A DNA stretch of 64,000 nt from Caballeronia peredens (GCA_001544595.2 FCOH02000003.1:62001-126000); one strand, 5' to 3'. Positions 49,570 to 58,878 are shown, numbered from the stretch's first letter. A program made the numbers and translations. Notes: a model not told the origin generated them from the letters alone.

Positions 49570-49851
49570 TCATGAGAACGGGTAGCGCTGTCTCGCGTGG
49601 ACCACGTTGACGATTTCGATCCAGTCATCCATGACCCGATACACCACGATGTAGTTCGGGTGCGCCACGATTTCGCGAGTGCCGGGTTCACGCCCGGCGC
49701 GAAAAAGGAAAGGCGTTGCAGAAGCGGGAATCACAGCACTTTCTATGATCTCGAACAGGGTCATCGCCGCTCGAGGGTTACGTTCAGCAATGTAGTCGGT
49801 TATCTGGTCGAGGTCGTCGAGCGCATCAACAGTCCATCTCACCGGAAGCAT
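49570..49851 (-). CDS. RelE/ParE-family toxin
   Basis: 93 residues. The fold pattern WTVDALDDLDQITDYIAERNPRAAMTLFEIIE, then GTREIVAHPNYIVVYRVMDDWIEIVNVVHARQRYP matches ParE/RelE toxins. These act on gyrase or on ribosome-bound mRNA; the two cannot be told apart here. The ATG overlaps the antitoxin stop by one base (TGATG), the normal antitoxin-first order. Found between metabolic genes with no plasmid or phage marks. Confidence 0.88.
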   Translation of the reverse strand: MLPVRWTVDALDDLDQITDYIAERNPRAAMTLFEIIESAVIPASATPFLFRAGREPGTREIVAHPNYIVVYRVMDDWIEIVNVVHARQRYPFS

Positions 49852-50066
49852 CAGGAACCTGCCCGTTCCTTTTCCTTGATCTTGGCGTCGAGCTTCGCGC
49901 GAATGCGGGCCATCGCCTCTGCATGCCCAACACGCGGCCGCGTATCGGCCATCGAGCGCCGTACTTTCTCGCGAAACCACTGGTCATAAGCTTCCGCTTC
50001 TTCGACAGTGGCGAACTCGGACACGATGGGATCGAGCGGGGTCGGCATTTCGGGTTCTCGTTTCAT
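49851..50066 (-). CDS. Antitoxin of the stability-determinant type
   Basis: 71 residues. The stretch PTPLDPIVSEFATVEEAEAYDQWFREKVRRSMADTRP is typical of the StbD-like antitoxins paired with ParE-type toxins: an N-terminal DNA-binding part and a charged helical C-terminus (AMARIRAKLDAKIKEKER) that wraps the toxin. The ATG at 50066 is used; an internal ATG at 50048 (MPTPLD) is equally plausible. It would repress its own promoter with the toxin. Confidence 0.8.
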   Translation of the reverse strand: MKREPEMPTPLDPIVSEFATVEEAEAYDQWFREKVRRSMADTRPRVGHAEAMARIRAKLDAKIKEKERAGS

Positions 50067-50143
50067 GATGAAAACGATGATATCGCAGGGGCGCGCGGCG
50101 CGTCTCCTCGGCCATTCGGCCAGTTTCGCGCGACCCGCCCGCG

Positions 50144-50950
50144 TTAAACAGCACCCGCCTTCGCCGCCGAGCGCTTGAAATACGGCGAACTCAGCGTCGC
50201 CGCGCCCATGTCGGACGCGGCTTCGAGCAGTGCGGGCGCAAGCTCCTTCAGACGCGCGTCGGGCAAGCGGCTCGTCGGCCCGGCGAGGCTCACGACGCCC
50301 ACCACGGCGCCCGTCACCGGATGATGGATCGGCGCGGCCATCGACGTCATGCCCGCCTCGTACGTCTCGCTCGCGATGCCGTAACCGCGCTCGCGCGCCG
50401 CGTGCAAGTCCGCCAGAAACTGCTGGATGGTTTTCGGCGCCTTCGGCCCGCCCGCGCCCGGCTTGCCGAGTCCGCCCTGCTTCGACACGAGTTCGAGCGC
50501 CTCTTCGTCGGTGAGCGACGACAGCCACGCCTGTCCGCTTGCTGTGCAATGCAGCGGTGGCTGGCTGCCCATGTCCGGGTCGTAGCGCAGACCAGACTTC
50601 GCTCCCTGCGCCTTGCCGACGAACGTAATGTGATCGTCTTCCACGACGCCCACGCGCGCCAGTTCGCCCGACTGCGCCGCGAGCCGGTCGAGCACCGGCT
50701 GCGACACGTCGAGCACGCCGCCCGTCGACAGATAAATCAGCGCGAGCGAAACGAGCTTCAGCGCGAGCATGTACTCGCCGTGATCCTCGTCCTGACGGAC
50801 ATAGCCCTCGTCGATCAGCATCGCGAGCAGGCGATGCGTGCCGCTGCGCGGAATGTTGAGCGTGTCGGCGATCGCGGCAAGCTGCATGCGCCCGCCGTTC
50901 TTCGCCAGCAACTCGATAATCGACAACGCCCGCTCCAGATTTCCTGCCAT
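50144..50950 (-). CDS. IclR-family transcriptional regulator
   Basis: 268 residues. The winged helix has RALSIIELLAKNGGRMQLAAIADTLNIPRSGTHRLLAMLIDEGYV, and a GAF-like effector domain follows (GLRYDPDMGSQPPLHCTASGQAWL, then GIASETYEAGMTSMAAPI). It is the distal-most gene of a leftward set of catabolic genes and is preceded by TTCCG/CGGAA and ATTCC/GGAAT palindromes. Similar ATTCC palindromes occur before the flavoprotein/SDR pair and the AroE-like gene, so it is the likely regulator of the 51-60 kb region. Confidence 0.92.
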   Translation of the reverse strand: MAGNLERALSIIELLAKNGGRMQLAAIADTLNIPRSGTHRLLAMLIDEGYVRQDEDHGEYMLALKLVSLALIYLSTGGVLDVSQPVLDRLAAQSGELARVGVVEDDHITFVGKAQGAKSGLRYDPDMGSQPPLHCTASGQAWLSSLTDEEALELVSKQGGLGKPGAGGPKAPKTIQQFLADLHAARERGYGIASETYEAGMTSMAAPIHHPVTGAVVGVVSLAGPTSRLPDARLKELAPALLEAASDMGAATLSSPYFKRSAAKAGAV

Positions 50951-50967
50951 GTTTCATTCTCTCGAAG

Positions 50968-51005
50968 TTCCGGTTCGGAATGAGAACACGATTCCACCTC
51001 GGAAT
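50968..51005. promoter_or_regulatory. Candidate IclR operators
   Basis: Two dyads: TTCCG-GTT-CGGAA (50968-50980) and ATTCC-ACCTC-GGAAT (50991-51005). Their inner halves also form GGAAT-N9-ATTCC. They lie 18-55 bases before the IclR start and suggest autoregulation. Confidence 0.55.
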
Positions 51006-51024
51006 TCAACCCGCAACTGTAACT

Positions 51025-51849
51025 TCATTGTTGCGCGTAGGCTTCCTCCAGCACGGCAAGAGTCGCTTCGCGCAGTCGCTTCGCGCGCGTGAGCGCGTCG
51101 GCGGTCTTTGCCCACTCGTTCATCGGCACTTCGACCGAAACCGGCAGATCGTCCGGCAGCGCGCGCAGGATGCCCGCGAGATCGAGCCCGCCTTCGCCCG
51201 GAATCATGCGTTCGGCGCGCGCCTGATAAAGCAGCGTGTGCAGATCGGCCGGACGTTCGGCGGGCGCGTCGCAGAATTGCACGTAGCCGAACCATTCGCG
51301 CGGCAGCGCGCGCAGCGTTTGCGTCGACGAATTCGCGCGGTCGAAATGAATCGGATCGACGATCAACCCCGTGTTCGCGCGCCCCGCCGCCTTCACGATG
51401 CGCGCGCCCTGCACGATGTCCTTCGCGTCCGTCCAGGGCATCGGTTCGAGCGACGGCGCCAGGCCATACGGTTTCGCGAGATCGCACAGTTGCGCGAGGC
51501 GCTCGGCGGTGCGGCTTTCGTCGGGATCGTTGCCCGCGACGAGCACATAACGCGCGCCCAGTTCCGCGGCCGTCGCGAGCATCGGCTCGCAGGCGCCGAC
51601 GTCCGTGTCCGGCTTCAGGCGCAGGATTTCGGCATCGAGCACGCCGATGCCCGTGTCCCTGAGCGCAGCGAGCGTTTCGCGTTTCAACGGCGTCGCGCCG
51701 ACGATCTCGTGCCGCACTTCCGTGTCGGTCGCGGGCAGCAGGCGCAGGCCGACGAAATCGTAGCCCGCCCGCGCCGCGCACTCGACCATCTGCGGCGGCG
51801 TCAGTTCGAGCACCGTCAGCGCGGACAGGGATAGCTTGCGTCGTGACAT
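51025..51849 (-). CDS. Sugar-phosphate isomerase/epimerase-like TIM-barrel protein
   Basis: 274 residues, AP-endonuclease-2-like barrel. Likely metal/active-site strands are PSLEPMPWTDA, LIVDPIHFDRA and VSVEVPMNEW. The family includes xylose-isomerase-like enzymes, inositol-pathway enzymes and some 3-dehydroshikimate dehydratases. The ATG at 51849 has AGGAG in front. It follows the NIPSNAP gene by 14 bases, so it belongs to the flavoprotein operon; an isomerase or dehydratase step on a cyclic intermediate is inferred. Confidence 0.82.
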   Translation of the reverse strand: MSRRKLSLSALTVLELTPPQMVECAARAGYDFVGLRLLPATDTEVRHEIVGATPLKRETLAALRDTGIGVLDAEILRLKPDTDVGACEPMLATAAELGARYVLVAGNDPDESRTAERLAQLCDLAKPYGLAPSLEPMPWTDAKDIVQGARIVKAAGRANTGLIVDPIHFDRANSSTQTLRALPREWFGYVQFCDAPAERPADLHTLLYQARAERMIPGEGGLDLAGILRALPDDLPVSVEVPMNEWAKTADALTRAKRLREATLAVLEEAYAQQ

Positions 51850-51863
51850 CTCGGAATCTCCTG

Positions 51864-52475
51864 TTAGCGCAGCGGCGAGAACGGCGCGGGCACGTAGATG
51901 GTCGATTCCATCGTCGTCAGGTGGGCCGGTCCGCCCTTCGGCGGCCAGATGCCGTCCTTCACCGCCTCGGCGCGGATCCGCGAACGTTCGTCGACGCTCT
52001 GGTACGGCCAGATGTTGAGAAAGCGCGGCACGGTGCCGTCGAGCGCGTACATCGCGCCGATGAGCGGCGAGCGCTTCGTGCGCTCCGGCAACGCGTTTTG
52101 CCATGCGTCGATCGTGTGCTGCAGGCTCGCGAGCTTCGTGCCGTAGACGCGCATCTCGTACAGACCGCCGTGGATGGCCGGTTCGATCGGCGGAAGAAAC
52201 GGAAACAGCGCGTAGCTGCTGATGTCGACATCGGTGACGAATTCGCCGCAGCCGAACGGATTGCCTTCGAGCAGCAGACGCTGCCGTTCCTTCACGAGCG
52301 CCGTCTCCGATTCGAAGCCGCGCAGCACCATCACGCGGCCGAGCGCGCCGATGTCCGAATACCAGCAGCCGAGCAGCTTCGAGCCGGGCGCGTCGCCGCT
52401 TGCCTTGATGTTCTCGAAGACCTGCGCGTTCGCGCCGATCTTCACCGTCAACGTGACTGTGTCGTACAGAGTCAT
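51864..52475 (-). CDS. NIPSNAP family protein
   Basis: 203 residues containing two ferredoxin-like halves. The second has GGLYEMRVYGTKLASLQHTIDAWQNALPERTKRSPLIGAMY and FLNIWPYQSVDERSRIRAEAVKDG, the NIPSNAP pattern. Bacterial members often sit in aromatic or steroid catabolic operons; the molecular role is unclear. Its ATG overlaps the flavoprotein stop (ATGA), so the two are made together. Confidence 0.85.
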   Translation of the reverse strand: MTLYDTVTLTVKIGANAQVFENIKASGDAPGSKLLGCWYSDIGALGRVMVLRGFESETALVKERQRLLLEGNPFGCGEFVTDVDISSYALFPFLPPIEPAIHGGLYEMRVYGTKLASLQHTIDAWQNALPERTKRSPLIGAMYALDGTVPRFLNIWPYQSVDERSRIRAEAVKDGIWPPKGGPAHLTTMESTIYVPAPFSPLR

Positions 52476-54211
52476 TGCAGAGTCCTTGCCTGTTTGAAGA
52501 TTGAGAAATCCGTGATGTTTTCGTCGGGCGGCGGCGCCGCCAGTTCGAGTCCGGCGAGATAGCCGAAGGTCATCGCCGGTCCGAGCGTGATGCCGCCCGC
52601 CGGATAGTGGCCGCCCATCATGCTCGCGGCGTCGTTGCCGACGGCGAAGAGGCCGGGAATCGGCGCGAGGGTTTCGTCGAGCACGCGCGCGCGGGCGTCC
52701 GTCGCCAGACCGGAGAACGTGCCGAGGCTGCCCGGCAGGATCTTCACCGCATGGAACGGTCCGTCGACGATCGGCGCGAGACACGGATTCGGCCCGTGCG
52801 ATGCATCGCCCTGGACGCGGTTGTACGGCGTCGAGCCCTTGTGAAATTGCGGATCGAAGCCGTCTTGCGCATATGCGTTGTAGGCCGCGACGGTATCGGC
52901 GAGGCCGCGCGCGTCGATGCCGCATTGCCGCGCGAGCGCGTCGAGCGTCGGCGCGCTGTGCAGATAGCCTGAGCGTTCGTAAGGCCTGAGCGGAAACGGA
53001 AACGGCTTGGCAAATCCGAGCCCGTAGCGGCGCTGAAAGCGATGATCGCAAACGAGCCACGCGCACACTTCGTCGCCCGGCGCCGTCGTGCCGATGAGCG
53101 CAGAAATGAAGTCGTAGTACGACGACGCCTCGTTCGTGAAGCGCCGGCCCGCGCGCGTCACGGCGATCACGCCCGGTTTCGCGCGCTCGATCAGATGCGG
53201 GAACGCCACCGGCTCGCTTTCGCTCTTCGGCACGAGCGACACGGGCGCCCACGCGGCGGGCGCTTCGAGCGATGCGTCGAAATGCGCGCCGGCCGCCTCG
53301 CCGATGCGAATGCCGTCGCCGGTATTGCTCTTCGGCGCGGCCGACCAGTGCGGCGTGTAAGGAAACGTCGCGGCCTGGCGCTTGGCATCGTGCGGATAAC
53401 CGCCGCACGCGAGCACGACACCGCGCCGCGCGCGCACCTCGTGCATCATGCCGTCGATTTCGACGCGCGCGCCCGTCACCCGCTCGCCCTCGCGGATCAG
53501 CGACACGGCTTTGGCCCGCGTACGCAGATCGACGCCGCGATCGGCCGCCGATTTCAGCAGCCGCGCGACGAGCGCATTGCCGTTCACGAGATGCATCGAG
53601 CGGCCGTGACGCAGCGTGTGCCACGCGAACGTGGCGAAGCGCTTCGTCACGTGCCACGCCGATTTCGCGCTGCGTGTCGCGTTCAGAAAATGCGCGAGAT
53701 CCTGACCGGACGCGATCGCCATGCCCTTGATCGTCACTTCGGCGAGCGGCGCGCGCAGCTTGTCGATGAGCGGGCCGAGTTCGCGGCCGTCGAACGGCAT
53801 CGCGCACACGGAGCGGCCACCGCTCGCCGCGCCTTGCGTCGTATGGAAATCGGGAACGCGATTGCCGTCGATGAAGCGCATCGACGTATTGCGCTCGAAG
53901 AATTCGACCATGCGCGGGCCGTGCTCGATGAGCGCATCGACCTTCGCGCCGTCGAACTGCGCGCCGAGCTCGCTCCTGAGATAAGTGCGCGGCATTTCGC
54001 TGTCTTCGACGATACCCGCGCGCGTCGCGAGCGGATTGCGCGGAATCCACATCCAGCCGCCGGACCACGCGGTCGTGCCGCCGAACACGTCCTCTTTTTC
54101 GCAGACGAGCACCGACAGTCCGCGCGTGGCGGCCGTGACCGCGCTCGACAGGCCGCCGGCGCCGGAGCCCAGCACGAGGACGTCGCATTCGAGAATCGGT
54201 TCGGGCTTCAT
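52472..54211 (-). CDS. FAD-dependent dehydrogenase, 3-ketosteroid-delta1-dehydrogenase-like (1)
   Basis: 579 residues. FAD-binding VLVLGSGAGGLSSAVTAATRG at residues 11-31, then GGTTAWSGGWMWIPRN. The C-terminal FAD contact reads GLFAVGNDAASMMGGHYPAGGITLGPAMTFGYLA. Family members (KstD, fumarate-reductase-like) introduce C=C bonds next to a ketone, sometimes aromatising a ring. It is coupled to a second homologue (ATGA overlap), suggesting two successive desaturations of one substrate. Confidence 0.88.
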   Translation of the reverse strand: MKPEPILECDVLVLGSGAGGLSSAVTAATRGLSVLVCEKEDVFGGTTAWSGGWMWIPRNPLATRAGIVEDSEMPRTYLRSELGAQFDGAKVDALIEHGPRMVEFFERNTSMRFIDGNRVPDFHTTQGAASGGRSVCAMPFDGRELGPLIDKLRAPLAEVTIKGMAIASGQDLAHFLNATRSAKSAWHVTKRFATFAWHTLRHGRSMHLVNGNALVARLLKSAADRGVDLRTRAKAVSLIREGERVTGARVEIDGMMHEVRARRGVVLACGGYPHDAKRQAATFPYTPHWSAAPKSNTGDGIRIGEAAGAHFDASLEAPAAWAPVSLVPKSESEPVAFPHLIERAKPGVIAVTRAGRRFTNEASSYYDFISALIGTTAPGDEVCAWLVCDHRFQRRYGLGFAKPFPFPLRPYERSGYLHSAPTLDALARQCGIDARGLADTVAAYNAYAQDGFDPQFHKGSTPYNRVQGDASHGPNPCLAPIVDGPFHAVKILPGSLGTFSGLATDARARVLDETLAPIPGLFAVGNDAASMMGGHYPAGGITLGPAMTFGYLAGLELAAPPPDENITDFSIFKQARTLQ

Positions 54212-56007
54212 TTGGCGTGCGCGTGCGTGTGCGTGTGAACGTCGATCGGCAACGTGAGCGCTTCTTCGCGCGCGTCGGTCAATGCGGCTTGCGGCGTCCT
54301 GCCGCGCGCCGCCGCATGCCGCGCCGCGAGATAGCCGAACGCGAGCCCGGGCCCGAGCGTGATGCCCGGGCCGGGATAGACGCCGCCCATCACGGACTGC
54401 ATGTCGTTGCCGCACGCGTAGAGGCCGTCGATCGGCCGGTCGTCGCGATCCAGCACGCGCGCGTCGGTATCGGTGACGAGGCCGGTCGCCGCGCCGATAT
54501 CGCCCGGATACAGCCGCACCGCATAGAACGGCGCCTCGCCGATCGGCCCGAGGCACTTGTTCGGGCCGCTCCAGTTGGCGTCGCCGTTGGCGTTCTGATA
54601 GTCGGTCGTGCCGCGCTGAAAATCCGGATCGACGCCCGTCTGCGCGTAGCGATTGATACGCGCGACGCTGTCCGCGAGCCCGGCTTCGTCGATGCCGAGC
54701 TTGCCCGCGAGTTCGCCGAGCGTATTGCCTTCGACAAGATAGCCGTCCGCGAGAAACGGCGCGAGTCCCTTGCCGCCCGGCCGCACCATGCCGAGACCGT
54801 ACTTGCGCAGGCCTTGCGCGTCCGTGACGAGATACGCGGGCACCGAAGGCGCCGTCCGGTTCGCTTCCTGCATCGCGATGCCGAACAGGTGATACGACGT
54901 GTTCTCGTTGAGAAAGCGCCGGCCCGTTTTGTCGACGACGATCATGCCCGGCTTGCCGCGATCCATCAGAAAATGCGGGAACACGGCCGTGGTGCCGTCG
55001 GCGCGTTTGCGCACGGAAACCGGCGCCCAGAACGCGTTCGACAGCGCGCCCTCGCCGAACCGCGCGCCCGCCGCGAGCGCCAGATCCTGCGCGCCGCCGG
55101 TGTGGCCGGGCGCGGCGGGACACCACGCGGGATCGGCGCCCGGGAGCATCTCGCCGCGCCGCTTCGGATGACGATTGAAACCGCCGCTCGCGAGAATCAC
55201 GCCGCCTTTCACGCCGATACGCCGCCGCTCGTTGATGTGACTGAGCGTTACGCCTTCGACGCCGTTCGCGCCCGTGTGCAACGCTTCGACTTTCGTGTTC
55301 GTCAGCACGGTCACGCCGCGCTGGAGCAGCGAGTACAGCAGGCGGCCGATCAGCGCGTTGCCCATGACGAGGCGCGTGCCGCGCGGCGAACTCATGCGGT
55401 CGCGCGCGTGACGCGCGAGCAGTTTGAGCGCATGTCCGAACGACGCGAACGACTTCGTCATGTTGAGCAGATGCCCGACGTCGTCGCGATCGACCATCAT
55501 GCCGCCCAGCACGGTGAATTCAGGAATCGGCGGCCGGATCAGCGAAAACGCGCGGCCGAGTTTGCGGCCGTCGAACGGCAGCGGCTCCAGCGCGCGGCCG
55601 CGCAGCGTCGAGCCTTCGATTTCCGACAGATAGTCAGGATGAAACGGCCGCGCACGATATTTCACGTCCGAATTCGCCTCGATATGCGCGACGGCTTGCG
55701 GGCCGGCTTCCAGAAACGCGCGACGCATCGCGGCGTCGCTGCGCCCGCCGACCGCGCGAGTGAGAAAGGCTTCGGCGTTCGCGGACGTATCGTCGCGATT
55801 GACGCTCGCCGCGTGCTTCGACGCCGGAATCCACGTCGTGCCGGCCGAATAGGCCGTCGTGCCGCCGACGTACTCCGTGCTTTCGACAAGCAGCACCCGC
55901 GCACCGTCGATGGCCGCCACGAGCGCCGCCGACATGCCCGCGCCGCCCGCCCCGACCACGACGACGTCGAAGGTCTCGTTTCGTCCCAGACTGTCCAATG
56001 TCTCCAT
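54208..56007 (-). CDS. FAD-dependent dehydrogenase, 3-ketosteroid-delta1-dehydrogenase-like (2)
   Basis: 599 residues from the ATG at 56007 (GGAG nine bases upstream); a GTG at 56082 would add 25 and run closer to the operator. FAD motif DVVVVGAGGAGMSAALVAAIDG, then GGTTAYSAGTTWIPAS; late contact YACGNDMQSVMGGVYPGPG. Clearly related to the downstream partner but diverged, consistent with two different steps. The C-terminus ends in an odd His-rich tail (DVHTHTHAHAK). It is divergent from the SDR gene across a TGGAATA-C-TATTCCA palindrome. Confidence 0.88.
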   Translation of the reverse strand: METLDSLGRNETFDVVVVGAGGAGMSAALVAAIDGARVLLVESTEYVGGTTAYSAGTTWIPASKHAASVNRDDTSANAEAFLTRAVGGRSDAAMRRAFLEAGPQAVAHIEANSDVKYRARPFHPDYLSEIEGSTLRGRALEPLPFDGRKLGRAFSLIRPPIPEFTVLGGMMVDRDDVGHLLNMTKSFASFGHALKLLARHARDRMSSPRGTRLVMGNALIGRLLYSLLQRGVTVLTNTKVEALHTGANGVEGVTLSHINERRRIGVKGGVILASGGFNRHPKRRGEMLPGADPAWCPAAPGHTGGAQDLALAAGARFGEGALSNAFWAPVSVRKRADGTTAVFPHFLMDRGKPGMIVVDKTGRRFLNENTSYHLFGIAMQEANRTAPSVPAYLVTDAQGLRKYGLGMVRPGGKGLAPFLADGYLVEGNTLGELAGKLGIDEAGLADSVARINRYAQTGVDPDFQRGTTDYQNANGDANWSGPNKCLGPIGEAPFYAVRLYPGDIGAATGLVTDTDARVLDRDDRPIDGLYACGNDMQSVMGGVYPGPGITLGPGLAFGYLAARHAAARGRTPQAALTDAREEALTLPIDVHTHTHAHAK

Positions 56008-56090
56008 CCTTGTTCCGCTCCGTTTCGCTCCGGATTGCCGTTCATCCGACAAATCGAAATATGTGTTACTTGTAGAACTCACTTTTATGT

Positions 56091-56105
56091 TGGAATACTA
56101 TTCCA
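56091..56105. promoter_or_regulatory. Candidate IclR-regulon operator in the divergent flavoprotein/SDR promoter
   Basis: TGGAATACTATTCCA is a perfect 7+1+7 palindrome. It lies 84 bases before the flavoprotein start and 51 before the SDR start, so one site could control both directions. Confidence 0.6.
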
Positions 56106-56155
56106 CAAATACGGCGCAAGCCAAGTTCTTTTTTGAGACAAACGGAGGAAAAGAT

Positions 56156-57043
56156 ATGCGAGTGCTGGTGACAGGCGGCAGCGGTTTTCTGGCGGCGTGG
56201 GTGATGCGGCGGCTGCTCGCGCGCGGCATGCAGGTGCGCGCGTTCGACGTGCGCGAGGACGCGAGGCTCGCGCGGACGCTCGCGCCGGAGCGCGCGGACG
56301 AGATCGAGTGGCGCACCGGCGATATCGGAGAAGCGCGCGATGTCGCGCATGCACTCGATGGCTGCGACGGCGTCATCCATCTCGCGGGCGTTCTCACGCC
56401 CGCATGCGCCGCCGATCCCGTGCGCGGCGCGCGCATCAATCTGACCGGCACGCTGAATGTCTTCGATGCGGCAATCGGGTGCGGGCTGCGCTCCGTGCTC
56501 TACGCGAGCAGCGCGGGCGTTTTCGGCCCCGACGACGGCGCCACGCCCTATCCGCTGACGCATTACGGCGCGTTCAAGCTGGCGTGCGAGGGCTCGGCGC
56601 GCGCGTACTGGCACGATCGTGGCATCGCGAGCATCGGCTTCCGGCCGCTCGTCGTGTACGGCGCGGGGCGCGAAACCGGCTCGAGCGCGGGGCCGAGCCT
56701 CGCGTGCCGTGCCGCCGCGCGCGGCGAGCCGTACACGATTCCCTTCACGGGCTCGACGGGCCTCGTCTACGCCGACGACGTCGCCGCCGCGTACGAACTC
56801 GCGCTCACTCGCGAGATCAGCGGCGCGCACGCATTCACGCTCGCCGGCGACATCACGCCAATGAAAAGCGTCATCGCGAAGCTGAGCGCCATCGTGCCGG
56901 GCGCGCGCATCGACGCGGCGGGCGCGCCGCTGCCGATCGCGACATCCTTCCCCGACGACCCGGCGCTCGCGCAAATGCTTCCGGGTTTGCCGAAAACCCG
57001 GCTCGAGGACGGCCTGCGGCAGACGGTCGATTTCTATCGTTAG
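56156..57043 (+). CDS. NAD(P)-dependent epimerase/dehydratase (extended SDR)
   Basis: 295 residues. Cofactor motif VTGGSGFLAAWVMRRLLARG at residues 5-24, DGVIHLAGVLTP, active-site Ser in YASSAGVFG and YxxxK in HYGAFKLACEG. Extended SDRs act on hydroxyls or epimerise sugar-like substrates. GGAGGA precedes the ATG at 56156. It diverges from the two flavoproteins under a shared palindrome, so it should oxidise or reduce a hydroxyl of the same substrate. Confidence 0.9.
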   Translation: MRVLVTGGSGFLAAWVMRRLLARGMQVRAFDVREDARLARTLAPERADEIEWRTGDIGEARDVAHALDGCDGVIHLAGVLTPACAADPVRGARINLTGTLNVFDAAIGCGLRSVLYASSAGVFGPDDGATPYPLTHYGAFKLACEGSARAYWHDRGIASIGFRPLVVYGAGRETGSSAGPSLACRAAARGEPYTIPFTGSTGLVYADDVAAAYELALTREISGAHAFTLAGDITPMKSVIAKLSAIVPGARIDAAGAPLPIATSFPDDPALAQMLPGLPKTRLEDGLRQTVDFYR

Positions 57044-57112
57044 CCGAAAGGAGTCTTGGCAGCGCGGGTTCATTGGGGCACGATTCGCTTCTTTACGGAC
57101 AGGGTGCGCCGC

Positions 57113-58831
57113 ATGCAAGACTCCGACCGCAAGCCGACAGCGAGCGCCTGGCTTCTCAAAGGCATTCTCCCGATCAACCGCGCCGCCGCGCTGCGCGACG
57201 CGCTCGCCGGAATTTCGCTCGCGTCGATGGACATTCCGCAGGTGCTCGGCTACGCGCGCATCGCCGGGATGCCGCCGGTGGCCGGTCTGTACACCGCGTT
57301 TCTGCCGCTCGTCGCGTTCGCGCTGTTCGGCGCGTCGCGGCATCTGGTCGTCGCGGCCGACTCAGCCACGGCGACGATCTTCGCGAGCCGCCTTTCGTCG
57401 ATGGCCGCGCCCGGCAGCGTCGAATACATCGCGCTGGCCGGCATGGTGGCGCTGCAGACGGCCGCGCTTCTGTTGCTCGCGCGCCTCTTCAAGCTCGGCT
57501 TTCTCGCCGACTTTCTGTCGCGCACCGTGCTCGTCGGGTTTCTGGCGGGCGTCGGCGTCCAGGTGTCGATCGCGATGCTCGGCGATCTTTCCGGCATCGC
57601 CATGCCGGGGTCCGCGTCGCACAGCGTCGCGCAACTCGAATACGTCGTGCGGCATGCGCTGCAGTTCAATCCGCCGACGCTCGGGCTGGCCCTGCTCGTG
57701 ATCGTCGCGATTCTCGTCTGCAAACGCGTGGCGCCGCGGGTACCGATGCCGCTCATCGCCGTGATCGGAAGCATTCTCGCGAGCAAGGCGTTCGATTTCG
57801 CGGCGCACGGCATCGAGGTGCTCGGTCCCGTCGCCGGCGGCTTGCCCGCGTTGCACTTTCCCGCCGTCGGCTGGCAGCAGTGTCTCGATCTCGTGCCGGT
57901 CTCGGCCTCGTGCTTCGTGATGATCATCGCGCAGAGCGCGGCGGCGGCGCGCGTGTTCGCGCAGCAGTATCGCGAGGACGTCGACACCAACAGCGATATC
58001 CTCGGCCTCGCGGCGGCGAACGCGGCGGCGGCGCTCAGCGGCACGTTCGTCGTCAACGGCAGCCCTACGCAGACCGCCATGGCCGAGCGTGCCGGCACGC
58101 GCAGCCAGTTGGGACAACTGTTCTTCGCGGCGGTGGTCGCGGTCGTGCTGCTGTTCCTGAGCGACTATCTGCGCTATCTGCCGCACTGCGTGCTGGCGGC
58201 CATCGTCTTCACGATCGCCATCGGCCTCGTCAACCTGAAAAGTCTCAACGACATCCGCGCCGAAAGCCCGGGCGAATTCCTGCTGGCGCTCGTCACGGCG
58301 GCGTCGGTCGTGCTGGTGGGCGTCGAGCACGGCATTCTGCTCGCGGTGGCGCTGTCGCTGCTGCGTCACGTGCGCCATAGCTATCATCCGCACACGATGG
58401 TCCTCACGCCCGCCGCGCCCGACGAACGCTGGCAGTTCCTGCCGACGAAACCGGGCGCGATGACCGCGCCGCATCTCATCGTCTATCGCTTCGGCGCGGA
58501 TCTGTTCTACGCGAACGATCATTTCTTCGCCGCCGAAGTGACGAAACTCGTCGATACGGCGCCGGATGACTTGCGCCATTTCATCGTCGATGCCGGCGCG
58601 ATCACGGATCTCGATTATTCCGCCGCGCGCACCCTCGCCGATCTCGTGGAGACGTTGCGGGATCGCGGTGTCGTCGTGAGTTTCGGGCGCGTGAACCGCT
58701 TTCTGCGCGGCGACATGGACCGCCACGGACTGACGCAGGTGGTGGGCGCCGCGAACGTGTTCTCCACGCTGCACGAGGCGCTGGCCTTCGCCGGCGTGAA
58801 TCCGCTCAAACATGAGCCGAATACGCTCTGA
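57113..58831 (+). CDS. SulP family anion transporter with STAS domain
   Basis: 572 residues from the ATG at 57113; a TTG at 57056 is too close to its ribosome-binding site to prefer. SulP marks are ALRDALAGISLASMDIPQVLGYARIAGMPPVAGLYTAFLP, then the long run of membrane helices to about residue 435. The C-terminal STAS domain includes FIVDAGAITDLDYSAARTLADLVE. SulP carriers move sulfate, bicarbonate or dicarboxylates. It follows the SDR gene in the same direction by about 70 bases and may bring in an organic anion for this pathway. Confidence 0.9.
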   Translation: MQDSDRKPTASAWLLKGILPINRAAALRDALAGISLASMDIPQVLGYARIAGMPPVAGLYTAFLPLVAFALFGASRHLVVAADSATATIFASRLSSMAAPGSVEYIALAGMVALQTAALLLLARLFKLGFLADFLSRTVLVGFLAGVGVQVSIAMLGDLSGIAMPGSASHSVAQLEYVVRHALQFNPPTLGLALLVIVAILVCKRVAPRVPMPLIAVIGSILASKAFDFAAHGIEVLGPVAGGLPALHFPAVGWQQCLDLVPVSASCFVMIIAQSAAAARVFAQQYREDVDTNSDILGLAAANAAAALSGTFVVNGSPTQTAMAERAGTRSQLGQLFFAAVVAVVLLFLSDYLRYLPHCVLAAIVFTIAIGLVNLKSLNDIRAESPGEFLLALVTAASVVLVGVEHGILLAVALSLLRHVRHSYHPHTMVLTPAAPDERWQFLPTKPGAMTAPHLIVYRFGADLFYANDHFFAAEVTKLVDTAPDDLRHFIVDAGAITDLDYSAARTLADLVETLRDRGVVVSFGRVNRFLRGDMDRHGLTQVVGAANVFSTLHEALAFAGVNPLKHEPNTL

Positions 58832-58849
58832 CGCAATGCACCGGCCGTG

Positions 58850-58878
58850 GCAGGCGCGCGTTCATGCCTGCGCTTTTT
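58850..58878 (+). terminator. Terminator after the SulP gene
   Basis: GCAGGC (58850-58855) pairs with GCCTGC (58866-58871), followed by GCTTTTT. It lies 19 bases past the stop codon. Confidence 0.65.

Noticed and set aside
52472..56007. Flavoproteins considered as steroid catabolism genes
   Set aside because: KstD-like sequence is present, but no ring-cleavage, side-chain or Mce-type genes are found in the window; kept as a general ring-desaturase assignment.
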